The notes under the pieces: model-generated
Databases searched by the model: none
What the model was told of the DNA's origin: nothing
What the model saw: the letters and a program-made list of their open reading frames with translations, nothing else
Origin: Luteibacter sp. UNC138MFCol5.1
GTDB lineage: Bacteria > Pseudomonadota > Gammaproteobacteria > Xanthomonadales > Rhodanobacteraceae
Assembly (NCBI RefSeq): GCF_900110505.1
Contig: NZ_FODZ01000004.1
Location: forward strand, 62,001 to 126,000
DNA length: 64,000 nt
Direction of reading: 5' to 3'
Program-made: the position numbers and the translations under genes
Shown here: in pieces, positions 19,396 to 27,070 of the stretch
Layout: the number at the start of each line of letters is the position of its first letter
Position numbering within the stretch: position 1 is the stretch's first letter

Positions 19396-19970
19396 GGTCG
19401 GTTTCTCATGGCCGCCTGCAGCCGGGCGAAGGCGCGGCGCAGGTTCGATTTCACGGAGCCCAGGGGCTGGTGGAGCTCGCGTGCGATTTCGCTGTGGCTC
19501 TTGGCCTCGAAATAGGACATGCGGATCATGCGGGCCTGCTGGGGGGGCAGCCCGTCGATGGCGCGGTCCAGTCCGACACCGTCGGCATAGGCCTCCGTGC
19601 TGGTCGTGCCGTCCTCGCCAGGCAACTCGTCCAGCCGATCGAGGCCGTCCTGTATCGGCAGCCAGTGCGGTTCGCCGCGCACGCTGTCGATGTAAAGGTT
19701 GCGCGCGATCCGGAACATCCACGTCGACAGGTTGGCGCGCGAGGCGTCGAACATGGCGGCCCGCCGCCAGATCCGCAGCATCGTCTCCTGCACCAGCTCC
19801 TCGGCCTGCGGCGCCGGCACCGCGAGACCCACCAGGTAGCGCTGAAGCCGCGGGCCGTAATACGCGAAGATGCGCATGAACGCGTCCACGTCGCGGCGCG
19901 ACGCGACCGCGGTGACCTGGGCCGACCAGTAGACCGGATCGTCGGTATGCGGGGAAGCCGTCTGGGTCAT
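19392..19970 (-). CDS. ECF RNA polymerase sigma factor (ECF11/RpoE-like)
   Basis: 192-aa extracytoplasmic-function sigma factor. Region 2 reads RRDVDAFMRIFAYYGPRLQRYLVGLAVPAPQAEELVQETMLRIWRRAAMFDASRANLSTWMFRIARNLYIDSVR; region 4 has QQARMIRMSYFEAKSHSEIARELHQPLGSVKSNLRRAFARLQ. The partner is the ChrR gene that follows with ATGA overlap, so it is assigned to the singlet-oxygen-responsive class. Two other starts (20021, 20015) are possible; 19970 is preferred because a promoter-like motif lies over 20014-20043. Its regulon probably includes this operon and the photolyase. Confidence 0.9.
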   Translation of the reverse strand: MTQTASPHTDDPVYWSAQVTAVASRRDVDAFMRIFAYYGPRLQRYLVGLAVPAPQAEELVQETMLRIWRRAAMFDASRANLSTWMFRIARNLYIDSVRGEPHWLPIQDGLDRLDELPGEDGTTSTEAYADGVGLDRAIDGLPPQQARMIRMSYFEAKSHSEIARELHQPLGSVKSNLRRAFARLQAAMRNRP

Positions 19971-20013
19971 GCGCCGGGCAGCCTGGATCGGGGTGACGGG
20001 AACTAATGGATGC

Positions 20014-20043
20014 ATGCGCATGATAGCGGTTCGGCGACGATCA
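20014..20043 (-). promoter_or_regulatory. Candidate ECF sigma promoter of the sigma-chrR-photolyase unit
   Basis: TGATCG (20043-20038), 18 nt, then GCGCAT (20019-20014), 44 nt upstream of the chosen sigma start and inside the 3' end of the lipocalin gene. ChrR-controlled ECF sigma factors recognise promoters with a TGATC core at -35; the -10 match is less certain. It would allow autoregulation inside the operon. Confidence 0.35.
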
Positions 20044-20592
20044 TCGCGCCTTCGGTTCCGGCCACTGCTGCGGCACCTTGCGCAGCTTGCCCACGTCGTA
20101 ACCCATGGCCGCCACCTTCGCCACCAGCTGGGCGTACTCGGCATCGCCCATGGTGGGTGTCCGCGCCATGATCCACACGTAATCGCGCTTGTCCCGCGCG
20201 ACCACGACGGAGCGGTAGTCCGGGTCCACCCAAGCTATGACGTACTGGGCGCGTATGGGCCAGATGAACTGCATGCCCCAGACGGCGTTCTTCGTCGACG
20301 CATCGGCATAACCGGTCGCATGGATCGTCTTCAGGTCGTTCTGGACGTTTTCCTTGCGGTAGCGGAACGTCGTCTCGATCTTCCCGCCGGGGCCCAGACG
20401 ATAGGATTCCACCGCGTTGACGGCATCTTTCTCGGGACGCGAGGGGATCGAGGCGATGACGTACCAGTCGCCCATGTAGCGCGAGACGTCGACCTCGGCC
20501 GCCCGCGGCACGGGTGGCGCGCCCGAGGCGCAGGCGGTGAGGGGCCAGGCGACGAACAGCAGCTTGCCCAGGCGGGATGTGATCGATGCCAT
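20041..20592 (-). CDS. blc: Outer-membrane lipocalin Blc-like lipoprotein
   Basis: 183-aa lipoprotein. Signal sequence LLFVAWPLTAC gives a lipobox with Cys21. The lipocalin signature GDWYVIASIP near the start, TGYADASTKNAVWGMQFIWPIRAQYVIAWVDPDYRSVVV and the end DYVWIMARTPTM fit Blc, which binds lysophospholipid or lipid by-products in the outer membrane. It starts 11 nt after the Cfa-like gene, so it sits in the operon of lipid-modifying enzymes and may carry or protect the products or damaged lipids. Confidence 0.93.
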   Translation of the reverse strand: MASITSRLGKLLFVAWPLTACASGAPPVPRAAEVDVSRYMGDWYVIASIPSRPEKDAVNAVESYRLGPGGKIETTFRYRKENVQNDLKTIHATGYADASTKNAVWGMQFIWPIRAQYVIAWVDPDYRSVVVARDKRDYVWIMARTPTMGDAEYAQLVAKVAAMGYDVGKLRKVPQQWPEPKAR

Positions 20593-20603
20593 GGTGCTTC
20601 TCC

Positions 20604-21689
20604 TCAGGACTGACGGATGAACCGGTAGTGGGCCACGAGCCATTCCTGGCCACCGGCGTAGCCGAACAGTTCCGCGCACGACATCCAGAAGATGCGCCAG
20701 CGCTGAAACCATAGCCGGGCGAGGGCTCGCGTCGGATAGACGCGGGAAAACACGTCCATGATCGCGTCGCGGTGACGATCCTGGTTGGCGAGCCAGGCGT
20801 TGGCGGTGCGCTCGTAGTGCGTGCCATCCACGAGCCATTGGCCGTCGATCCGGAGGTCGTGCTGGAACCACAGCAGGGTGTCGATGGCCGGCATCATCCC
20901 GCCCGTGAAGAAGTGCCGGCCCATCCAGTTGTCGTCGCCTTCCGTATCGAACAGGTAGGCGGCGTGCCGGTGCGCGAAGATGTGGACGAACAGCGCGCCG
21001 CCCGGCCGGAGCCAGCGCGCAATGCGCTTGAACAGCGCCTGATGGTTGCGCACGTGCTCGAACATCTCGACCGACACGCAGCGGTCGAACTGGTCGTCTT
21101 CCAGATCCAGCGCGTTGATGTCGCAGGTGATGACGCGAATGTTCGCCAGGCCCTGGCGCAGTGCCTCCGCCTCGATGTGCATGCGCTGCGAGTGGGAATT
21201 GGACACGGCGGTGATGCGCGCGCGCGGATAACGCGCGGCCATCCAGAGCGTGAGCGAACCCCAGCCGCAACCCAGCTCGAGGATCGACTGTCCGTCCGCG
21301 AGGCCCGCGCGCTCCGCATAGAGCTGCAGCATCGCGTCCTCGGCCTCATCCAGCGACGTGGTCGCTTCGGGGAAGTAGCAGGACGAATACTTGAGCCGAG
21401 CGCCGAGGCATTGCTGGAAGAAGGCGGTGGGCACCTCGTAGTGCTGCGCGTTGGCTTCTTCCGTGTGGATCGCCAGGGGCGCCTGTGCGAGGGCATCCAT
21501 CAGGGCGGCATGGCGCCGCTTTCGCTCCTGCGGATCACCCTGTTCGCATTCGCGCAGTCGCTGCTCGCACAGACGGCGTATGCCGAGTCGGATCAGGGAG
21601 TCGGGCAGCAGCCCGCGTTCGGCGAGGCCGAGCAGGCCGGGGCCGGCGCGGTCGGCGGCCAGTTCGCGGGATACGGCGGCGGCGTTCAT
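20604..21689 (-). CDS. Second Cfa-type SAM-dependent methyltransferase
   Basis: 361-aa class I SAM methyltransferase of the cyclopropane-fatty-acid synthase superfamily. It has HYEVPTAFFQQCLGARLKYSSCYFPEATTSLDEAEDAML, the SAM motif ILELGCGWGSLTLWMA, and CVSVEMFEHVRNHQALFKRIARWLRPGG. It differs clearly from the other Cfa in the operon (22471-23757). Its ATG overlaps the DUF1295 stop. It may methylate or cyclopropanate unsaturated acyl chains on phospholipids, or, like UfaM in Rhodobacter, methylate rather than cyclise. The exact product cannot be told from sequence. Confidence 0.85.
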   Translation of the reverse strand: MNAAAVSRELAADRAGPGLLGLAERGLLPDSLIRLGIRRLCEQRLRECEQGDPQERKRRHAALMDALAQAPLAIHTEEANAQHYEVPTAFFQQCLGARLKYSSCYFPEATTSLDEAEDAMLQLYAERAGLADGQSILELGCGWGSLTLWMAARYPRARITAVSNSHSQRMHIEAEALRQGLANIRVITCDINALDLEDDQFDRCVSVEMFEHVRNHQALFKRIARWLRPGGALFVHIFAHRHAAYLFDTEGDDNWMGRHFFTGGMMPAIDTLLWFQHDLRIDGQWLVDGTHYERTANAWLANQDRHRDAIMDVFSRVYPTRALARLWFQRWRIFWMSCAELFGYAGGQEWLVAHYRFIRQS

Positions 21690-22474
21690 CGGGACGCTCC
21701 TTTGGCGTGGGAGGGGAACCAGGGGATCAGCATCGGCGTGGTGCGCTGGTACTCGCGGTAGTCGTCGCCGCGCGACCGCACGGCCTGCGCCTCGGTAAAG
21801 GGAATGCCGCTGATCCAGCGCAGGAACGCGTACATGACGACGGGGCCGCTCCAGGCGAGCCATCCCATCGGCGAACCGACCGCGAGCGCGACGTAAGTGA
21901 ACCAGTGCACCCACTCGAAGAAGTAATTCGGATGGCGCGAGTAGCGCCACAGTCCGCCGCGGAACGTCTTGCCGCGATGCGCCGACTGTGCGCGATGCCG
22001 CGCTAGCTGACGATCGGCTATCGCCTCGCCGGCGATGCTCACGATCCAGACGACGGTCGCGAGCACGATCCAGCCGATGGACACCCGCGGGTTCGCGGCG
22101 ACGGCCAGGAACGGGAGCGCGAAGAGCACGACCAGTAACGCCTGTGCCTGGAAGAACAGGAACCATTTCGTCTGGTTGCCGTTCCAGTGTTCGCGAAGGT
22201 AGCGGTAGCGGCCGTCCTCGCCTTCGTGACGCACGCGTTTCCAGAGGTGCAACGCGAGTCGCGCGGACCACGCCGCGCCGAAGGCCGCGAGCAGGACGCG
22301 GTTGACTGCCGCGCCGTCGCCCATCAGCGCCAGGAGGATGGCGGCGATGCCCAGTCCGCTCGCCCACAGCACGTCGACGATGCCGGCGTTCCCGTGACGT
22401 CGCTGCCATACCCAGCCCGCGGTCATGATCGCGAACATCAGCACGGCAAGCAGGAGCAGGCTTCCGGCACTCAT
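21686..22474 (-). CDS. DUF1295 integral membrane protein (steroid 5-alpha-reductase-like)
   Basis: 262-aa multispan membrane protein with about six to seven hydrophobic segments. The C-terminal half carries FRGGLWRYSRHPNYFFEWVHW, the signature of DUF1295 and steroid 5-alpha-reductase-like/ICMT-related enzymes, which reduce or methylate hydrophobic substrates in the membrane. Both ends overlap neighbours by ATGA, so it is tightly coupled to the two Cfa-like genes. It probably acts on the same acyl chains, for instance in saturating a double bond, but no reaction is established. Confidence 0.88.
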   Translation of the reverse strand: MSAGSLLLLAVLMFAIMTAGWVWQRRHGNAGIVDVLWASGLGIAAILLALMGDGAAVNRVLLAAFGAAWSARLALHLWKRVRHEGEDGRYRYLREHWNGNQTKWFLFFQAQALLVVLFALPFLAVAANPRVSIGWIVLATVVWIVSIAGEAIADRQLARHRAQSAHRGKTFRGGLWRYSRHPNYFFEWVHWFTYVALAVGSPMGWLAWSGPVVMYAFLRWISGIPFTEAQAVRSRGDDYREYQRTTPMLIPWFPSHAKGASR

Positions 22475-23757
22475 GGCGACACCGTGTCGGCGCCCCAACG
22501 GGCGGCGGCCGGGCGGGCTTCCGGTCGCGCGAGCAACAGGTGAGAGACGCCGATGGAACGTTCGAGGAACCCGCCTTCGCAATAGGCGAGATAGAACTCC
22601 CACAGGCGCACGAAGCGCTCGTCGAAGCCCTGCCGCTTCACCTCGTCCAGCCGGGCGAGGAAGCGCACGCGCCATTCGCGCAGCGTGCGCGCGTAGGAGA
22701 GGCCGAAATCCTCCAGCTGCACGAGCGCGAGGTCGCTCGACCGCGTCTTCGCGGCGAGCATCGCGCTGATCGAGGGAATGAAGCTGCCCGGGAAGACATG
22801 CCGCTTGATGAAGTCGACCGACGCGACCGCCTGGGCGTAACGGTGGTCCTCGATCGTGATGGCCTGGACGAGGGCCATCCCGTCGGGAGAGAGGAGGCTT
22901 CCGATCTTCGCGAAGTACGTCTCCATGTAGCGGGCGCCGATCGCCTCGATCATCTCGATCGAGACGACGCGGTCGTACGTCCCCTCGAGGTCGCGGTAGT
23001 CGTCCTGGCGTACCGTCACACGCTCGCCCAGTCCGGCGGCCTGGACGCGTTCGCAGGCGAGCTTGTACTGCTCCGCGGAGATCGTCGTCGTGGTGACGTG
23101 GCAGCCGTAATGCGTCGCGGCGTGCACCGCGAAGCCACCCCAGCCGGTGCCGATCTCGACGACGCGCAGACCGGGGCGCAGGCCGAGCCTGCGGCAGATC
23201 ACGTCCAGTTTGCGCGTCGAGGCGGTCTCCAGCGTATCGCCGTCGTCGGTCCACAGAGCGGACGAATACATGAGGTCGTCGGAGAGGAACAGACGGAAGA
23301 ACGCGTTGCCCAGGTCGTAATGCGCCGCGATGTTGCGCCGGCTGCCGGAACGCGTGTTCTCGCGCAGCGCGTGCCACGCGCGAAGGGCCGTCGCACCGAG
23401 GCGGGCCATGCCCGTCTCCATCCCGTCGAGGAGGTCGCGGTTGCGCACCAGCAGGCGGACGAGTCCGACCAGATCGTTGCATTGCCAGTAGCCGTCGATG
23501 AACGCCTCCGCGGCGCCCACGCTGCCATGCGTGGCGAGCTGGCGGTAGAAGCGCATGTCGTGCACGACGATCTCCACGGCCAGGGTGCCCGCGTGCTCGA
23601 GGCCGAGCACCTCCACGCCCAGCGGATCGCGCACGGTGAGCGGGCCGTCGCGCAGCGTGGCCAGCGTGTCCAGCAGGCGGCGTCGCAGGAAGCGGTCCAT
23701 CGCGGAGACGACATCGGGCGATGCGTCCAGCGCTGAATCCTTGACGAGCTCGTTCAC
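22471..23757 (-). CDS. cfa: Cyclopropane-fatty-acyl-phospholipid synthase
   Basis: 428-aa enzyme that transfers a methylene group from S-adenosylmethionine to the cis double bond of phospholipid acyl chains. The start is a GTG overlapping the DUF1365 stop (GTGA), giving [14 protein letters not shown]. The N-terminal helical domain has [14 protein letters not shown]. The SAM domain has [45 protein letters not shown] and [21 protein letters not shown]. Length exceeds the 382 aa of E. coli Cfa by the N-terminal region. Cyclopropanation or related modification protects membranes against oxidants and acid. Confidence 0.92.
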   Translation of the reverse strand: MNELVKDSALDASPDVVSAMDRFLRRRLLDTLATLRDGPLTVRDPLGVEVLGLEHAGTLAVEIVVHDMRFYRQLATHGSVGAAEAFIDGYWQCNDLVGLVRLLVRNRDLLDGMETGMARLGATALRAWHALRENTRSGSRRNIAAHYDLGNAFFRLFLSDDLMYSSALWTDDGDTLETASTRKLDVICRRLGLRPGLRVVEIGTGWGGFAVHAATHYGCHVTTTTISAEQYKLACERVQAAGLGERVTVRQDDYRDLEGTYDRVVSIEMIEAIGARYMETYFAKIGSLLSPDGMALVQAITIEDHRYAQAVASVDFIKRHVFPGSFIPSISAMLAAKTRSSDLALVQLEDFGLSYARTLREWRVRFLARLDEVKRQGFDERFVRLWEFYLAYCEGGFLERSIGVSHLLLARPEARPAAARWGADTVSP

Positions 23758-24524
23758 GTGAGGTCTCCGGAAAGGGGGTGGTCGTGCACGGGCACGCGCT
23801 TGAGCCACAGGCGAAGTGCCTGCCAGTGGATGGCGCCCATGACCTGCGCCGTCATCAGCGGGTAGCGCCACAGCACGCGGGCGAGCGAGCCGCCGTCGAG
23901 CGGTCGACGTTCCAGCGCCAGAGTGGCCGTGAATTCGCGCGCATCGCCCTGGCTTACCTGCATGTGCACGCGAAGGTCGTCGCTGGGTGCGGTGAAGCGC
24001 CAGTCGTAGCGGCGGGCCATGGCCATGAAGGGTGAGACGTGGAAACGCTTGTCGAACCGCCAGCCCATCGCGCGTCCGTTCACGGACGCGTCGTCGACGG
24101 GCAGTACATACGCATGGCGTTCGCCCCACGGCGTGTTCGTGATCTCTGCGACGATCGTCTCGAGCGTCACGCCATCGTCCGCGTAGCAGTAATAGAAGCT
24201 GACGGGATTGAAGACGTAGCCGCCGTAACGCAGGTGCGTCAGCAGCCGGATGGGCCCGGTCGGACGGCGGCCGGTGTGCGCGAGGACGCGGTCGCGCACG
24301 GCGTCGGCGAGCGGCACTTCGGCCGGCCCGAGGTAGTCCGCGCGGCGCCATTGGGCGAGATTGGGCCGGTTCACCGACCAGAACCATCGCGAGCGGAAGA
24401 CCTCGTCGATCTCGTCGAGGTCGAGGTACAACTGCGCCATGCGGTAGGTGAACGCATGCGCACGGGGGCTGAAGCGACGATGCGTCACGCGGCCTTCGTA
24501 CACGGCGCTCGCCAGGCCGCTCAT
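23754..24524 (-). CDS. DUF1365 protein of lipid-modification cluster
   Basis: 256-aa protein: [51 protein letters not shown] and [15 protein letters not shown] are DUF1365 hallmarks. The family is nearly always found beside an FAD amine-oxidase-like protein and Cfa, but its activity is unknown. Start and stop overlap neighbours by four bases. The many conserved histidines and tyrosines suggest catalysis or metal binding rather than a purely structural role. Confidence 0.9.
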   Translation of the reverse strand: MSGLASAVYEGRVTHRRFSPRAHAFTYRMAQLYLDLDEIDEVFRSRWFWSVNRPNLAQWRRADYLGPAEVPLADAVRDRVLAHTGRRPTGPIRLLTHLRYGGYVFNPVSFYYCYADDGVTLETIVAEITNTPWGERHAYVLPVDDASVNGRAMGWRFDKRFHVSPFMAMARRYDWRFTAPSDDLRVHMQVSQGDAREFTATLALERRPLDGGSLARVLWRYPLMTAQVMGAIHWQALRLWLKRVPVHDHPLSGDLT

Positions 24525-25792
24525 GCGGGGACCCTCTCGACATCGTGCGCGGTGCGACGGCCCGACAGCGCCGACACGACCTCCACCGCGCTGCGCATGC
24601 CGTCCTCGTGGAAGCCCCAGCCCCAGTACGCACCGGCGAACCACGTGCGCCGCTGGCCCTGGATCTCCGCCTTCCGCGCCTGTGCGCGCACCGACGCGTG
24701 CGTGTAGACCGGGTGGGCATAGCTCATGCGGCGAAGCACGTGCGCCGGGTCGATGGCGGCCGTCTGGTTGAGGCTGACGATCAGGGGGCGCGGCGAGTCG
24801 ATGCCCTGCAACTGGTTCATGTGATAGCTGACCGTGCACTGGTTGTCCGGCGTCGCGGGAATGACGGCGTTCCAGGCCGCCCAGGCCTTGCGCTGGCGCG
24901 GGAGCACGCTCGCGTCCGTGTGCAGCACGGTGTCGTTGCGCTGATACGGGATGGCACCGAGGATCTCGTGTTCGCGGTCGGAGGCGTCGCCGAGCAGCCG
25001 AAGCGCCTGGTCGCTGTGGCACGCGAGCACGACGTGGTCGAACGATTGGGTATCGGCGAAGCTCTGCACCTCGACGTGTCCCTCGTGGCGGGCCACGCGG
25101 AAGACCGCGCATTCCAGGCGCACATCCACGTTCCAGCGCCGGGCCATCGCCGCGACGTAGGTGTTCGAACCGCCTTCGACGACCTGCCACTGGGGACGAC
25201 CGGCGATCTGCAGCATCTGGTGATTGGCCATGAAGCGCACCAGGTAGCGCACCGGGAACTCCATGATCGTCGCCGCGGGCGACGACCAGAGCGCGGAAGC
25301 CATCGGGATCAGGTGCTCGTCGCGGAAGGCCGCGCCGTAGCGATGTTCGTCGAGGTAATCCGCCAGGCTCGGACCGGGAGCGGGGCCGTCGAGCACGGAC
25401 GGCGCCTCGCGGTAGAAACGCGTGAGGTCGCGGACCATGCCGAGGAAGCGCGGCGACAGCAGGTTCCGTCGCTGGCAGAACAGCGTGTCCAGCGTCGTGG
25501 CGTTGTACTCGAGCCCGGTGCCGGCGTTGCGCACCGAGAAGCTCATCGTCGTGGGCCGCGAGGTCACGCCGAGCTCGTCGAAAAGCGCATGGAGCAACGG
25601 GTAATGCACGGGATTGTGCACGATGAATCCCGTGTCCACCCGGTAGCCGCGGCCGTCGAGTTCGATGGCGTGCGTGTGCGTATGCCCCCCGAGGTAGTCG
25701 TTCGCCTCGTAGAGGGTGACCTCGTGCTCCTTGCTCAGGCGCCAGGCGCTGGCGAGGCCCGAGATGCCCGAGCCGATGATGGCGATCCGCAT
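24521..25792 (-). CDS. FAD-dependent amine-oxidase-like oxidoreductase
   Basis: 423-aa flavoprotein. The N-terminal Rossmann fold is [38 protein letters not shown], and the C-terminal FAD block is [24 protein letters not shown]. Members of this group accompany DUF1365 and Cfa genes in proteobacteria. The furan-fatty-acid pathway of Rhodobacter uses a dehydrogenase (UfaD) acting on methylated acyl chains, and this protein is a candidate for such a step, but the sequence alone does not show it. It follows the desaturase with a 1-nt gap. Confidence 0.9.
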   Translation of the reverse strand: MRIAIIGSGISGLASAWRLSKEHEVTLYEANDYLGGHTHTHAIELDGRGYRVDTGFIVHNPVHYPLLHALFDELGVTSRPTTMSFSVRNAGTGLEYNATTLDTLFCQRRNLLSPRFLGMVRDLTRFYREAPSVLDGPAPGPSLADYLDEHRYGAAFRDEHLIPMASALWSSPAATIMEFPVRYLVRFMANHQMLQIAGRPQWQVVEGGSNTYVAAMARRWNVDVRLECAVFRVARHEGHVEVQSFADTQSFDHVVLACHSDQALRLLGDASDREHEILGAIPYQRNDTVLHTDASVLPRQRKAWAAWNAVIPATPDNQCTVSYHMNQLQGIDSPRPLIVSLNQTAAIDPAHVLRRMSYAHPVYTHASVRAQARKAEIQGQRRTWFAGAYWGWGFHEDGMRSAVEVVSALSGRRTAHDVERVPA

Positions 25793-25793
25793 G

Positions 25794-26753
25794 TCAATGC
25801 CTCGCCTTGTCGTGGACCCACGCCGGGACCTGCTTCAGGTCCCAGACGAGGCCGAGGGCCTGCATCAGTTTCAGGCCGTACCAGGTGATGTCCACCTCCC
25901 ACCAGCGGAAACCCTGCCGCGCGGAGCCTGGAAAGTAGTGGTGATTGTTGTGCCAGCCCTCTCCGAAGGTGAGCAGCGCGAGCCAGACGTTGTTGCGGCT
26001 GTCGTCGCGGGTGTCGAAGCGCCGCGAACCGAACCGGTGCGCGAGCGAGTTGATGGTGACCGTCGCGTGGAAGAGCACGATGGTGGAGACGAAGAATCCC
26101 CACACGAGCATCTGCGGGCCGGACGTTCCGAGGGAGGGGGCGTGGGTCTTCAGGACGCTGCCCAGCGCGAACAGGGCCGCGGCGAGCGCCACGGGAACGG
26201 CCAGGTCGTAGCGATCCAGCCAGCGCAGTTCGGGGTACTCGCGGAAATCCGGCAGGCGCTTCAGGTCCGTCGCGAACGCGGCAGGCGTCAGGAACCAGCC
26301 CGCATGGGCCCAGAGAAACCCATGGACGGAGGGCGAATGCGGATCGAGCGGCGTGTCGGCGTGCCGGTGGTGATGGCGGTGGTGCGCGGCCCACCAGAGC
26401 GGACCGCGCTGGACGCATGCCGCACCGATGAGCGCGAAAACGAATTGCGTCGCGCGCGAGGTGCGGAAGGCGCGATGGGAAAAATAACGGTGGTAGAAGC
26501 CGGTCAGCGCGAACATGCGCACGGCGTAGAGGGCGACGGCGACGGCCACGGCTATGGGCGACACGCCGACGACGAAGACGGCCAGACAGGCCAGGTGCAT
26601 GCCGATGAAGGGCAGGGCGCGCACCCAGTCGATGCGTCGCGCGTCCACGCCCGCTACCGGGGCCGCCCCGCCATCGAACCATTGGCGGAGGCTCAGCCAG
26701 GGGCTGCGACCCGCGCCGGGCAGTGCTTCGTCGTGCGTGTCGCTGACTTTCAT
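25794..26753 (-). CDS. Acyl-CoA/acyl-lipid desaturase (delta-9 type)
   Basis: 319-aa integral membrane diiron desaturase that puts the cis double bond into fatty acyl chains. The three histidine boxes are visible: HRYFSHRAF, WWAAHHRHHHRHAD and EGWHNNHHYFP, between four hydrophobic spans. The start MKVSDTHDEA at 26753 follows AGGGA; a TTG nine codons upstream is possible. It is the first gene of the ten-gene operon; it would provide the olefin that the Cfa-like enzymes modify. The terminal repeats at 26813 onward lie directly upstream of its promoter region. Confidence 0.92.
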   Translation of the reverse strand: MKVSDTHDEALPGAGRSPWLSLRQWFDGGAAPVAGVDARRIDWVRALPFIGMHLACLAVFVVGVSPIAVAVAVALYAVRMFALTGFYHRYFSHRAFRTSRATQFVFALIGAACVQRGPLWWAAHHRHHHRHADTPLDPHSPSVHGFLWAHAGWFLTPAAFATDLKRLPDFREYPELRWLDRYDLAVPVALAAALFALGSVLKTHAPSLGTSGPQMLVWGFFVSTIVLFHATVTINSLAHRFGSRRFDTRDDSRNNVWLALLTFGEGWHNNHHYFPGSARQGFRWWEVDITWYGLKLMQALGLVWDLKQVPAWVHDKARH

Positions 26754-26812
26754 CGGTGGGTCCCTGACCGTTCTCAAGGACCTCTACGCAAATGGCGGCC
26801 GATCGGATGCAC

Positions 26813-26906
26813 GTTGGAGCGGACCTGGCCGCGAGGGCTTCCCGCGAGGAGCCGCAGGACCTGTGACGCCCGGCTCAAAAGGCATCGCGGCCAGGTCCGC
26901 TCCAAC
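26813..26906. repeat. REP-like palindromic repeat, copy 1
   Basis: 94-bp element with perfect 22-bp inverted arms (26813-26834 and 26885-26906; core GGAGCGGACCTGGCCGCGA). The spacer contains GAGGAGCCGCAGG and CCCGGCTCAAAAG, both repeated in copy 2. It lies upstream of the desaturase and downstream of the mannanase gene, a typical intergenic home for such elements. Confidence 0.9.
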
Positions 26907-26934
26907 AAGGGCAGTGGAACGGCCCCGGCTTCTT

Positions 26935-27028
26935 GTGGGAGCGGACCCGGCCGCGACAGCTTTTCGCGAGGAGCCGCAGGGCCTGTGGCGCCCGGCTCAA
27001 AAGCAACCCCGGCCAGGTCCGCTCCAAC
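26935..27028. repeat. REP-like palindromic repeat, copy 2
   Basis: Second 94-bp copy, 122 bp after copy 1. Left arm begins GTGGGAGCGGACCCGGCCGC and the right arm ends CCAGGTCCGCTCCAAC, with a few mismatches. The conserved spacer shows the whole unit, not just the arms, has been duplicated. Confidence 0.88.
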
Positions 27029-27037
27029 AACGGCAGC

Positions 27038-27057
27038 GGGAGCGGACCCGGCCGCGA
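27038..27057. repeat. REP-like half copy 3
   Basis: A lone left arm (GGGAGCGGACCCGGCCGCGA) abutting the 3' end of the mannanase gene, 13 nt before its stop codon. It shares 19-20 bases with the arms of copies 1 and 2 and looks like a truncated third unit. Confidence 0.75.
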
Positions 27058-27070
27058 TGGCTTTTTCGCC

